Origin: Corythucha ciliata
Lineage: Eukaryota > Arthropoda > Insecta > Hemiptera > Tingidae
Reading direction: 5' to 3'
NCBI GenBank assembly: GCA_038030265.1
Contig: CM075939.1
Location: 26,517,253 to 26,581,252 of the forward strand
Length of the DNA stretch: 64,000 nt
Shown: one piece after another, positions 1 to 11,700 of the stretch
How positions within the stretch are numbered: position 1 is the stretch's first letter
Layout of the letters: the number at the start of each line of letters is the position of its first letter
Program-made: the position numbers and the translations under genes
The notes under the pieces: generated by a model
What the model was told of the DNA's origin: nothing
Database searches by the model: none
What the model saw: the letters and a program-made list of their open reading frames with translations, nothing else

Positions 1-17
1 CATTCCTCTGTTTCCAG

Positions 18-3000
18 GATGAGGTCAACAATTCAATGAAAACAGGGGACACGAGTAATGTCAAAGCGAAATGGAATTCGTTCGATGCAAAGTATTTTCA
101 AAATTACGGCGTTCTTGGTACTTTTTTGTAGCTTTTTTTTTTTACTATTCGCTCAACAGAGACGCGGAAAAACGAGCCTGTCTAGAACAGTCACTCAGAG
201 ACAAAATTATCGACTTCCTCTCCCGCTCCTACACCGGGTCACAAGAAGACATCCTTCGACTGATACGCTTCGTCGACGTCGTCATGAGCCTGTGTAAATT
301 GGACATGTGTGCGGCAGGCCTGTCCGTGTCCCTGTTGAACGATATCTTCGATTATGTTACCGTTCCGGTTTGCGAGCGCCTTTTTGAGTTCGTCGAGAGT
401 CACGTTACGACTTGGAAGGGTTCTTCGTTTTTTAGCCAGTGTAAAAATAACATTCTGCGTATGTGCAACGGTGAGATTCTCGGTGACTGCTTTTCAGCCG
501 TGATGCGTCGTTTTATACACTTATTTTGCAGATTTATTAAAAAGGCTCTCAACTGCTCAAAATACCGTATTCCGAGGTCGAATACTCATGTTCCTAGCAA
601 TGTTTTTTCCCTTTTCCGAGCGATCAGGTACCCTTTGTCCTGTCTACCCATAAATACTTTAATTTCACCATGTTTCTGTAACAGGATTGAACGTTGTTAG
701 TGAATTTAACATCGATAAGGACAGCATATTGAAGTACGGGGTAGATGTGGAGGATACTGAGGAAGAGCCTTTACAAACCGTCGATGTCCAGTAATTTCTT
801 TTAATCATTATTTGTTATCCAACCTCAAAGAATCTACTCGTTTTTTTTTTATGTTTAGAATAAAACTAGACACGAACTTCTATTCGGAATTTTGGTCCCT
901 TCAAGAGTACTTTCGAAGTCCAACGCAATGTTACAGCCAGTGGAAAGACTTCGCACAGGTGAAATCTACGACTCATTAACCGCCCTTTTCGGCCCCCTAC
1001 TGACCAGTTTTGTTTGATTCATAGAAAGCGAACGCTGTTCTTACAGTTTTCAAAAACTACAAAGTGACGTGGGACACCCCAACGAGCGACGAAAAACCCA
1101 ACAAAAACGACGTGTTCTTCACAAAGTTTCTAACGAGTCAAAAACTGTTGCTTCTTCAGCTGAGCGACACAGATTTCAGGCGCACAATTTACATTCAGTT
1201 CTTGATTCTGTTTCAATTTCTCACCGCGCAAATCAAAACTAAGCAGTAAGCGTTTTTGTTTGTCTTGGTCGGAAGATTTTTTTTGGGAAGGGCTTTTCGT
1301 GATTAGATCTTGTCATTGCCTCAAAGTCCCCCCCCCCCTCACTGATTAGTCCCTTGTATAACATTATTTGAAAATCTGATACATAAATTAAATGGGGCCT
1401 TGAAGTTGACAGTCTTACGGCTGATGTCAGTTTTGGGGCTGGTTGGATAGTCAGAAATGTAAAATGTTCAGCTTCCTAAATGGGAGTTCCCACCTCGAAG
1501 GATAGTCAAGCTTCCCTTGGCATTCTCTGGGTAGCTGGGAACTTTTGGCCCAGGCATTTCCTATTTTACCGTCTGTTTATGGTGTACTTAGAGGGGGGGG
1601 GATTGATTTATTGATTTGTTTGCTTTAATAAACCATTAATCTGTTCGTAGGGATTCGTATGAATTGAAAACAAGTCAAGTGGAATGGGTTAAAACATCAA
1701 CGAACGCCATTTATCAGCTAATTAAAGATTCTCCTCCTAACGGGCCTCAGTTTTTGGACTGCGTCAAACTAATGTTGAAGGTATGCGCTTCGGCTCCTTT
1801 TTTTTTTACTCCGGAAAACACGCAGAAGCTGGGAGTTGTTTTCGATATCATTCCAATTTAAATAATGTGATTGTACATTCAGAGAGAGGAGCATTGGAGC
1901 TCGTGGAAAAACGACGGATGCCCGGCTTTGAGTAAAGTAATGACCCATTATGATCCGTCGAATAAGGTAGAAATTCAACCGGCCAAAAAGACAGTGGCGG
2001 ATGTTCTTTACGAGAAGAAATGTCGAAATCTATTGGTGATTCCTAAGTAAGTGATTATTGATTAATCTTTTGTTGTGATTAGTGGGCAGTGTCTTTATTT
2101 ATGCATCTCTTTCAGGAATGACTCGACAGAATGCCTTGACATGAGACAAGACTATTTAAAATGTCTTCCCGGACGGAATAGTGCCCCAAGCGTCAACGAA
2201 TTCCTAGCAGAGGCGATTCAACAGAGTGAATCTCCAGAGCCTATAGACGCTAAAGACAGGTATTTATTTCGTGGGCCTCAATTTTTCAGCTTGAGCGTTA
2301 ATTTGGGGTATTTTCAGGAAGGTGAACGACGAGCGCTTCGCCTGGATAGCGTTAAAATTACTTTCCCTTAAATCCCCTCATTTCTTCTCCGTGAATCAGA
2401 ATCCGATCCCAAAACTTCCTGATTTTGTTGACCATATCTGTAGGCGGATGTTTCGCGAACAAAACCCTGGAATGGTAGGCCAATTTAAACTTTTGAACAT
2501 CTCTTGTCACTTCTTTAATTTTTACTTATTTTGTCCAGCTGTTACCACCGCTTATGCCTGCGCCAAAGATCGGGGGAAAGGTTGAATTAAAAAAAGCGAG
2601 CTCTTCGTCCTCTAAAGACAAGGCCGCGAGCGCCGGCAAGGTGCACAAAGTTAAAGTTCTAAAAAGTGCCAACGGTAAAATGGTGAAAACCGTCTCTGGG
2701 TCGTCTTCGACGAAGGTAGCTAAATCCGCGAGTGACTCGGACGCTTTAAAACAAGCGAAATTAGCCGCCCCAAAAGTGCCATCCTCGACAACGTCTTCAT
2801 CCTCCGCGTCTTTGAGCGAGAAAAAACTTTCGGGTAGTAGTAAACCTGTTGAAAAACTTGAAAAAGAGAAATCCATCGACAGAACAGAAAAAGCGAGGAC
2901 ATCGTCGATATCATCTGTTGACAAATCTGATAAACTGCGAAGTAGTTCGAGTGAGAAGACAGACTCAGCTCGAAACTCCTCCGTTAAAACGTCGCCGTCG

Positions 3001-6000
3001 ACCTCTTCAACGGCGCAGGCGTCGTCGCTGCTGACGACGAAAAAAATTGAATCCAAGTCGACGACGACGCCGGTGTCGTCTGAAAAATCTATGGCGTCAA
3101 CCCGCGTGTCGTCTTCGTCGTCGTCGAAGCGGGACAAAACGCCGCCGAAACGAAAACGCGACCTCGACGAGAAAGACCCGTCGCCTGGAAAACGGATTAA
3201 AGGTGGTATTATTTGGACCTTCCTGTTTTATTTAACAGAATGTTTTAGTCATGTTTTTTTGTTGTTTTTTTCAGAAAAGAAAGACGACCGAAAAGATGAT
3301 GACTTTGATGATGACCTGACGCCGTCGTTAACAGCCGAGCAGATCAGTAAACTCGCTAAATCCATATCAGGGAGTTGGAAAAAGGTTGCCGACGCCTTAG
3401 GCTACAAATCCGAAGAAGTGAGCTTGTTTTTATTAATTATTTGCTCAACACTGGCTCACTTTTCTGTCCCACAAAATTATGTCGCGACGCTAACATACTT
3501 CTTCCACTTCACGGTTAGATAAATCCATTATTTTTACTTCCATGTTTCCCCTATGGAAAGGAAGTTCAATGTTCGTGAAAAAATCGAGTCCGAGCTGACC
3601 TCATATTCGTGATACACAATCTCAGAAATTTTGAAAAACGTGCTTTTCGGCATGTCAGTCTGTCGGTTTTTTTTTTTTCTCGATAAATTGCTTGAAAGTG
3701 AAAGCTTGGCGTGAGGAACGCGAATCTGGCCTTCGTTTTGAGGAAATATAATTTTCTCCCTGCAGTGGAATGCTATTTTCGTTTTGTATTGAAACGAGTG
3801 GTTGTGGAATTTTGTAGCTCTTTTTTTTTTTTTTTAGGATTTCTCGTACAATTTTCATGTGAAATGACTTTTTCACTTTTCGGGTGAAATCGACATTTTC
3901 AATACGATACGGGCAATAAAGGTTGCAAACGCATTTTCCAGACTTGGGCCAATTATCATTTTTTGGGCACTCACAGAACCCAATTTCACGGGTTTTGCAA
4001 GTTCAAAAGTCCAATTTCTTGGGATATACCTACCCGCTTAAACCCAATTTTGTTCAAAAATCGAATTTCAAGGGGCTCAAAAAAACAATTTCACGCGTTT
4101 AGGCCTTTCTTAATAGAAATTCCGCACGTTGGGGTCTTTCCAAATTCAAATTTCGTTGATTCGGCACTAACAGAACCTAATTTTGCCTTTGGCTCCTTCA
4201 AAACAAGAAATCTTGGAGGTGCGGGATCTTTCAAATAGATACCAAATTTTGCGGATCTGGCACTTATTTGTGGAATATACCTTGAAATTATCATTGTTTC
4301 GTGGAAAACAGACTTTCCTCAGTAAAAACGACAATTTTTCGCCGAAATATGTCTGATTTTTGCCAAGAAACTTGCAAAATCGCTTAGTAACTGACCATTT
4401 CGCCCCCTAGACTTATTATTCAAGCAGAAAATGGAACACTTCTGCTAAGAACCTGGGATTGGTTTGCCACCAATGAGTAACAGTAGAGTTCGGTGGCTGA
4501 TTTCCTGTTGTCATTGCTGGAAGTTTTGGCTCATGATACACCGCTTACACATCATACCAATGACGCAGCAGGATCAGACAGACGAATTCAACGTAATCTA
4601 CCAGATCGCCACAAATAACGGATACAGTTAAACAACAATAGATGGACTCAGATCACGAAAACAAAACAATCACAATGACGAATCACCAAACCAAATTCGC
4701 GATGTCGGTTACTTCGATAATTAGTTTTCTCGGGTTTGTACAAAAATATATTACATTTTTTTTAAATTCGCGTCATCGACTCTTCTAGGAACGCAATTTT
4801 GTGGGTTCAACCCCCCAAATAATCGATTTTGTGGCCCAAAACAAAATTTTCTTCGGTTCCACTCATGCAAAAAAAAAAAAACGAGAGAAATCGCGTCGTT
4901 ATTCAACCTCAAATCGATCTTTTCAGCAAATTCAGGAGCGCAGTCCCGCTCGGGACAAAATGGTGGCCCAGTTTTCGAAATTCCCCACCAAAATCACCTT
5001 CATCATTACTCTGGAAAAGCAGACTTCCCCCTCCCCCCACAGATTCCGATTATTTGATTAATAAATTACTAATTTTGCGACCAAAAACTGCTGTTACTAG
5101 AAACGGCTCATTCTGAACCCCAATTTGGTGGATTTCGATGCTTGAAAAATCCTTTCGCAGAATTGGATCTTCCAGGAATCAAAATTCGTGGATTTAGCTC
5201 GCACACAAATACACACAGGACATTTCGTGGGTTTGGCTCTTTGAAAACTTAATTTCGCGGGCTTGGCTCTTTTAAAATGCCAAATTTCTTAGTTATTAGG
5301 CTCCTCCTGAGCCCAAATCTTGTGGACTTGGCCCGTTCAAATCCAAATTTTGAGGATCAATTATTTCACGATTTGTGTCTTTTGTCAGTTGGTTCATTTA
5401 AGTCTTCCACGACAGCGTTTAAAGTCTTAACAAATAGCTTTTTACTTTTTATTGCTAAATATCCGTGAAATCGGATGCTTCCTGTCTGAATATTTTTAAA
5501 AACGCTAGTTTTCGTCAGTCGTCGTGGAAATCGTCAATTCGGTCACTATCCGTCGAAAACTCAATCTCTGGTGACAAACTGTCGTTTGTATAGCCTTCTA
5601 TTCCTGATTTTTCTGTCCAAAAACTAATATCTCCCCCTTCCCTAGAAAGTGAAATTTTTGGAATTTAAACCTTAAATTTTGGTCCCCTGAGTCGGTAAAC
5701 TGCGGTAATTTAACCCCTCCATCTGCTGGGCTCTTCCATCGTCGAAAAGAATAGTTCATCGTCAGGAGCTCACACAGGCCTGTAAACTGCCAAGTTGCAG
5801 TCCTCGCAACAAGCGCGTAGCCACCTCTTGGCCTTGGAAAAGAGACAGGGACTGGCGGAGCTGACATCCCCCCCCCCCCAACGACCACCATAAGTTTGTC
5901 TTAAATCTGTCGCAGGGGCCTAAAGACGTCTAAAATAATTAAATAAGGTTGTTCAATGAGCGAAATCTGAGAAATCTATTATACAGTGAGCCAGATCCGG

Positions 6001-7482
6001 GAAAATGCTGTCTTTTGTGAGACAAATTCGCGAAATTTGGTATTTTAGAGAGCCAACATGCTTTTTTTTTTTCGAACGAACGGGGAAATCGTTACCTAAC
6101 TGAAGTAATCCGTCCCAAAAAATTGGTTTGTCAGGCTCGTTTCACACATACGCGGTTTCCCGAGGCGCGGTTGTTTCGTGGAGGATGCCTCGCATGTGTG
6201 AACCGAGAAACCTCTTCGAAATGTTTTTTCAGAGAGAAATATCCGTAAAATTGGTTTTGAGATAGCGAAATCAGAAAAATTTGTTTTTCAGTGAGCTATA
6301 TCCGGGGAATGTTTAGTTTGAGGCAACAGGCAACAAAAATCAGGAAATTTGGTGTTTTAAGGAATGAACTCCCAGAAATGAGTTTTTATTCAGGCAAACC
6401 AGCTAAAATGAAGTTTTAGGGCGTAAAATTCAAGAACACGGTCTCTGAATGTAAGCACCCCGCGTTTGTTTGATCTTATTTTTTTTTTTTGGAGATCTCG
6501 GCAGGTGAACATTTTTTTTGTTTAGAAAAAACCGCACAATTTGGTTCTTGAGAGTGAAATCCATTAATTTCCCAATGGATCACAGTTCACATAAATTTGT
6601 TTTCCAGTGAACTAATTTTTTGGCAAGAAAATTCAGAAAAATTTGATTCTTGATCAAAATCTGAGAAATTGATTTTTTAATGGGGTCAGAGCTACGAAAA
6701 TGGGTTTTCAGTGTGCAAAAACCACGAAAGTGGCTTTTGAATTAGGCCACCCCGCGAAATTTGGTTTTCATTACAAAAAAAGCCAATTAAGTGGGGTTTT
6801 AGTGAGCGGAATTCCTGAAGTTGGTTTATTGCTGAGTCAGGATCTGAGAAAATGTTGATAAAACAAAATGTACCTAGCGTATCTGTTGGATTTTAACTGT
6901 TTGACTCCTTTTTGGTGGTATATGGGGGTGGGCATCTGCCCCAATAAATCTGCGCTTCCGAGTTTAGGGGGGGGGCAACTGCAATAAATCTGCGCTTCCG
7001 AGTTTAGGGGGGCAACTGCCCCCTCTGACTACGCCCATGAGTATCAATAATGCCGAAATAAAAGTTGTCGGGAGACGGTAAGTAGAACTCGCCCGCTCAT
7101 GTCCCTTAAACAAGCAATAACTCAGCAAGGGTTTAGAGCACTGTAAAAATTGATGGAATTTCTCTTTTGTTTTCATATGCATTAAGTCGGGAACATTATC
7201 GTGGGGTTCTCCACACTTACCTTAAATCCTTATCATCAACCCTGAGTCTTCAATCACCATCATCAATTATCGACCATTATTCCTCAACGACTAATCATTT
7301 TGTTTTGTTTTAACCGGCAGATGGAGGGATTCGAACAGCAAGAGGACTCCGACTATACCAGAGCTCTCAACTTGTTACTTATGTGGACCAACGCGGACGA
7401 GAACGCTAGTCCGGAGAATTTAAAGAGCATTTTAAAAAACCTCGGCATGACAGAAGCTGCCAAGATCTTATCGAATGTTTAG
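18..7482 (+). CDS. THOC1: THO complex subunit 1 (5'-partial)
   Basis: THOC1/HPR1 belongs to the nuclear THO/TREX complex, which couples transcription to mRNP assembly and export. Visible exons: 18-91, 160-470, 532-627, 685-790, 859-958, 1025-1245, 1651-1780, 1883-2046, 2116-2259, 2318-2474, 2539-3202, 3275-3417, 7321-7482. All introns are GT-AG and the phases match throughout, giving 823 residues plus stop. Family matches include WKGSSFFSQCKNNILRMCN, QNTVFRGRI, FWSLQEYFRSPTQCY, FLTSQKLLLLQLSD, WSSWKNDGCPA and KSPHFF. The C-terminal death domain lies at about residues 735-820 and is split by a 3.9 kb phase-0 intron. Residues about 507-722 (one exon) are an S/K-rich low-complexity insert ending in basic NLS-like KRKR. 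With the N-terminus missing it is already longer than the roughly 660-residue vertebrate protein. The exon-11 donor could instead lie 3 bp downstream at 3205. Start codon is upstream of the window. Confidence 0.95.
2539..3202 (+). CDS. THOC1: THOC1 exon 11: Ser/Lys-rich linker exon
   Basis: This is the largest THOC1 exon (664 nt). It begins LLPPLMPAPKIGGK, close to the proline-rich end of the conserved elongation domain. It continues as about 215 residues of serine, lysine, threonine and acidic runs, including SSSSSK blocks, then basic TPPKRKRD and GKRIK. It is predicted disordered, with likely nuclear-localisation and phosphorylation character. Codons are full of TCG/TCT serine repeats, so slippage expansion is likely. 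The opposite-strand reading is also open here because of the simple composition, but it has no family match. Confidence 0.85.
3960..5470 (-). repeat. Family B degenerate minisatellite array
   Basis: Imperfect units of about 35-45 bp recur, each with AATTTCGTGG or a variant followed by TTTGGCTC and TTCAAAA. They are clear at about 3960-4300 and 4795-5470, with less ordered sequence between. The units are the reverse complement of those at 5940-6850 and 10850-12490, so I give them the minus orientation. Short ORFs here are artefacts of the repeats. Confidence 0.7.
5940..6850 (+). repeat. Family B degenerate array, plus orientation
   Basis: Units of about 35-45 bp built from GAAATTTGGTTTT then GTGAGCCAAATCCG recur with heavy divergence. 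They are reverse complementary to the array just upstream, so this intron holds two converging arrays of one family. Confidence 0.7.
6938..7030 (+). repeat. Direct duplication in G-rich element end
   Basis: The segment AATCTGCGCTTCCGAGTTTA occurs twice about 40 bp apart, each followed by a run of G and GCAACTGC. It ends CTGACTACGCCCATGAG, resembling the segment near 47390 (TCATGGGCGTAGCCAGC). That suggests a shared transposon terminus. Confidence 0.5.
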
Positions 7483-7597
7483 AAGACGCGCGCTTGTATT
7501 TGAGCGCGACTGTCTCGCCTATGTAATTTATTTTTTCAGGTAAATAAGCCAATTTTTTTTGTCGAGTTTTTAAACGCTTGCTTCCGGAGATAATTAC

Positions 7598-7603
7598 AAT
7601 AAA
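7598..7603 (+). terminator. THOC1 poly(A) signal
   Basis: AATAAA lies 116 bp after the THOC1 stop codon. It is the first canonical signal downstream and faces the EFHD2 signal on the other strand. Confidence 0.7.
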
Positions 7604-7619
7604 ATTAAAAACGTACAAC

Positions 7620-7625
7620 TTTATT
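7620..7625 (-). terminator. EFHD2 poly(A) signal
   Basis: TTTATT on the plus strand reads AATAAA on the minus strand, about 377 bp past the EFHD2 stop. It is the first canonical hexamer in the 3' flank. Transcripts ending 10-30 nt beyond it would overlap the THOC1 3' end. Confidence 0.6.
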
Positions 7626-8001
7626 TTACAACCAACAATTAAGGATCACTAGACACATAAAATCAGGGTCGTTTCAATAACGTTTAAAATATCCGAAATG
7701 GTTAATTTGGTACTTTAAAAGAAGTTTAAAACTAGAAAAAGGTTAAAATTTGCTCATTTTTAATAAAAACAGTCTTAGCGATTTCAAAAATGTAAATTAG
7801 CTGTTCAGGTAACAAAATACTTATCTACCGTTTTATCATTATTTTCGTCACTATTTTCTTACTATATACACAGGTAAAAGTGTTCAAATAACAACAAAGT
7901 CATAAAAAAAAATTAAGCGAGGGTCGCAGTTCTACAAAATGTCACATAAAAATAACTATCAAGACCCTCAACTTAATCGGCGCCCCACTACTTGCACTTT
8001 T

Positions 8002-8735
8002 TTACGCGGCTCCGTTCTGAAAGAGAGCAGCCTTCTCTTTAAAGGCCATTCGTCTTTGAGCCTTTTCCTCCTCCTGTCGCCTCTTTTCCTCCTGCTCTTG
8101 TCTGATTTCGTCTTCGAATTTACTTCCTCGTCTCAATTCCTCGATCTGTAAAAAACGGACACGAAAAACAAAAATTATGGGAATCTTTACACTGTCAGGT
8201 GGTGGGGTGGAGGGAGTTGGTCCGAAATTGTTACTTTGGCTTCAAAAAAGTTCTTGGCCCCGCACACACCGACAATGTCGACGTCAATTTCAGTCAATTT
8301 GGCCAGTTGAGAAAGGCCGCTCTCTTCGAGTAATTCACCGGCTTTAGCCTTTCTGAATATCAGCATGAACTGTAACAAAACAATAAAACTTGGATTAACC
8401 TAGGGAAAGAGAAAGTGACCAAAAAAACTTTCAGGCCATTTCCCCCCACTTCCACCCAAATAAACTATGCGCTTTTGTTGAGTTTCAAATTTGCACGTTT
8501 GCAAATTATTCGCCCCTCCACATTTGTTCAGAGCTGAACTGAATCCCCCCCCTACCTCCATCCCTGAGTATTTATTTCTTTTTTTACCTCTCTGAAACTG
8601 ATTCGATTGTCTTCGTCTTCGTCTACCTCTTTTATCATAGCCTTCAGTCCGAGGTGGGTTTGCGGTGCGCCCAGTTTTTCCATCATACGTTTCAGTTCGT
8701 TCAAGTCCAAAAAGCCGTCCTTACCCTCGTCGTAT
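8002..8735 (-). CDS. EFHD2: EFHD2 exons 2-4 cluster
   Basis: Exon 2 (8735-8588) carries both EF-hand loops up to SFRE. Exon 3 (8369-8235) carries FMLIFRKA to FFEAK. Exon 4 (8145-8002) carries IEELRRGSKFEDEIR and the coiled-coil tail ending QNGAA and TAA. All acceptors and donors are AG/GT. Confidence 0.95.
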
Positions 8736-11700
8736 CTAAACAAAAAAAATAAGGGAATGAAAGGACGAAGAGATTGTCGATTTTTTAGGGGTTTTTAACG
8801 TCATTCCTATGGAGGTGTACTTGAGACATCTTCGAACAATTTTCTTCAAGTTTTTTGAGACTGGTAACCCGACCAGGTTAGGCCAAAGAACACATAGCAT
8901 CCTGTTTCGACAGCTGGCAATGTGGCCCAGGGTCCATCATGAACTGACTTTTTTGTTACGGCCCACGTGTTTCTTGCCCTCCACTCAGTGGTAATTTCGG
9001 AATTTCGATTCGTTGTGAGTTTTTGGACCGAAAATCCAGATTTTAGGGATCTAATTTGACAAGTTTGACAGTATCCCACTTCCCTGCGGGACCGCCCCGG
9101 GCTCCCGAAAAGTTTATAGATGGAAAAATTGGGATTCTTAGATTTTATGTTCATGGATGTAGGAACGTGAAAAAAGGAGACTTGGCATACCCGGTTTGAC
9201 GGCGATTCGGCTCGCACAGGATGATCCTCAGCAGGCCCTTGGGTGGTTCTTGGGACGAGTACGCGGTGGAAAGTTACTAAGGCTGAACTTGCGAAAAAGC
9301 TTTCATTCGTTGCTAAGTACGAGAAAATGCCCTAATTCTCGGTATTTCGAAGCAACTCCAAGAACGAAATTGGAAAAAAAATTGCTTACTCGCGATATGT
9401 GGAGGCACTTCTACGGCTAAAATTTATAAAAATTGCTCATGTGCTACTTTTGAGCAAGTCCGCGGCCAAAATTGAGAAAAAGCGCTGATTCATGGCTTGT
9501 GATGTGGTTGTGACTCAAAACAACAACAAAAACAAACAGTACTTTGCGGATGAAGTTGAGAAAAACATTAATTCGTGGCCTAAATTAAGAAAAAGATAAC
9601 GTTCGTAGATAAAATTGAGAAAATGCTCTAATTCTTCTTTGTTTATGGCTAAAAGTGAAAAAATTGCTAATTCGCGAAAAGTGAAATTGAGAAAAGGCTC
9701 TAATTTGAGGCTGAAACTGGAAAAAAACCGCAAATTGAGCAAAAGCGCTAATTCACATTTTCTGAAGGCAAATCTGGGGAAAAACGCTAAATTGAAGAAA
9801 AACGTAAATTTTCGGGACTGATATAGAAAAAACGCTCTTATTCGCAGTTAAAAGTGAAAGTAATGCTAATTTGCGGCTAAATTTGATAAAAATGTGAATT
9901 TTCGCGGCTCAAGTAGGGAAAAAGAAAGCTCCAATTTTCGGATAGTGGGGAACAAGTGTCAATTAGCGGCTCAAATTGAGAAAAGACGCCGAATAAATTC
10001 ACACTGACTATCCACACACTAAAAATTGTCAAATCATGACTCAATTCACCATGGAAATCGTTAATAGAATGTGCCTAAGGCTGAGGAATCATTCACTTAA
10101 AATGACAAAACCCACCATATCCGCTCTTCAAAAACGCCCCAACTTGGCAAAGCTGACGATTCGTTAGGGTTGCCAACTCGAAATCTGACAAAATCGGGAC
10201 AAAAGTTTCAAATTCCAAAATATCCCGGGACAAAGAGGAAAAAAGTGGGACACTCGAATTGAGGTGTCGTCATAAAGGGCACTCGCAAAGAACGTGCTTC
10301 ATACTTTATTCTAGCCACAAACTGCTCCAACCACAAATTGGTCTAACCTTAAAATGCTCTAACCACAAAATGCTCTAATCTCAAAATGCTTCAGCCACGA
10401 AACGCTCTAACCACAAAAGTTTGGTTCCCGAAAAGCTCTAACCACAATAAGCCCTGACCACAAAAATTCTAACCACAGAAAAAGCGAACCACAAAAACAC
10501 CGACAACTCGTACATTTGAAGAAAGTATCTGAAAGGTGAAAAAGAAAACAAATCGGCTGATTAAACGGATTATGGCGATTTCCATTAATTGTCCTCATTT
10601 TTTATATATCAGGCTAGGTTCACGTGCATCTTCATTACAAGAATAAAATGTCAACAATGTCAACTTTTTAGAAATGTAGAGCGGAATCCGGGACAAATTG
10701 TGTCCCGGAATGACCTTGGCCGGGACGCGGGACAAAATTAGCCAAACCAGGACGGTTGCTTCCCCTACGAATCGTCAGTAACCAGCCGCCGACCGTACTG
10801 AACGGAAAATCAATGCCACAAATCATTATCCATCAGTCAACAGAGATCCGCGTTGGGATTGAAAGAGAAAACCACGAAATTGCTTTGTTGGATCAAAAGC
10901 GCGCGATTTTGGTTTTTCTGCAGCGAAACCTGTGAAATTTCCTTTTCGTGAGTGAGCTAGGCCCGCGAAATTAGTTTTAAATTAGACAACTCCCAGAAAT
11001 TGTCTTTTGAATGGGTCAGAAGCTTGAAATTCGGTTTTAAAATAAAGCAACCCTGCCATTTTTTTTTTTTTTTTTTTTTTTTCGGGGAACCAGCCCGTGA
11101 CTTTAGGTTTAAACGAGTCAACTCCGCGACATTTCAGCTTTGATGGAGTCAAAAATTCTTCAAATTGATTTTTCGAGTGGTCCCAACCCACGAAATAGTT
11201 TTTTTGGGTGAGCCAATCCTGCAAAAGGTTTAAATGGGTCAACCTTCGACATTTTATTATTGAAAGGTACTAGACCCATGAAAGTGCACCTAAAATGAAC
11301 CAACGCCGCGAAGATGCTTTTTGAATTGGTCAACAGCGCGATATTATACGTCTGTAGAAGCGAAACTTCTACAGACGAATTGCGAATGTGTTGCGAGCAT
11401 GTCAAGGGAAACTGGTTTTTAATGACCCAATCCGCCAGATTTTGTTTTTCAGCCAGCCCTGAAATTTTGTTTTTTCACGGAGCTGAGGCCGCGAAGTTAG
11501 TTTTAAACGACCCACGAAATTGCTTTTTCAGAGGGTCAGTAGCGGGGTATTTGGTTTTTAATGCAGCGAACCCCGTGAAATTGCTTTTTTGGGAGAGAGA
11601 TCATCGCGAATTTGGTTTTACATGAACCAACACAATGAAAAGTGCCGGATCCCTGAAATGGCTCTCTGGAATGAGCCAATCACGCGACATATTGATTTTT

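Larger units (their letters stand above)
3418..7320 (+). other. THOC1 last intron (3.9 kb), repeat-filled
   Basis: The intron begins GTGAGC after ...KSEE and ends CCGGCAG before MEGFEQQ. It is phase 0 and splits the death domain. It carries family B arrays in both orientations (about 3960-4300 and 4795-5470 one way, 5940-6850 the other). It also holds a short direct duplication near 6940-7020. No coding exon was recognised inside. Confidence 0.85.

Noticed and set aside
2526..3137. 203-codon open frame on the minus strand, Asp/Ser/Val-rich
   Set aside because: It is the reverse reading of the simple Ser/Lys-rich THOC1 exon 11 and has no family match.
9290..10000. CRISPR-like array, given a unit of about 31 bp
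   Set aside because: Units are diverged and contiguous without unique spacers, and this is a eukaryotic intron; it is a minisatellite-like array.
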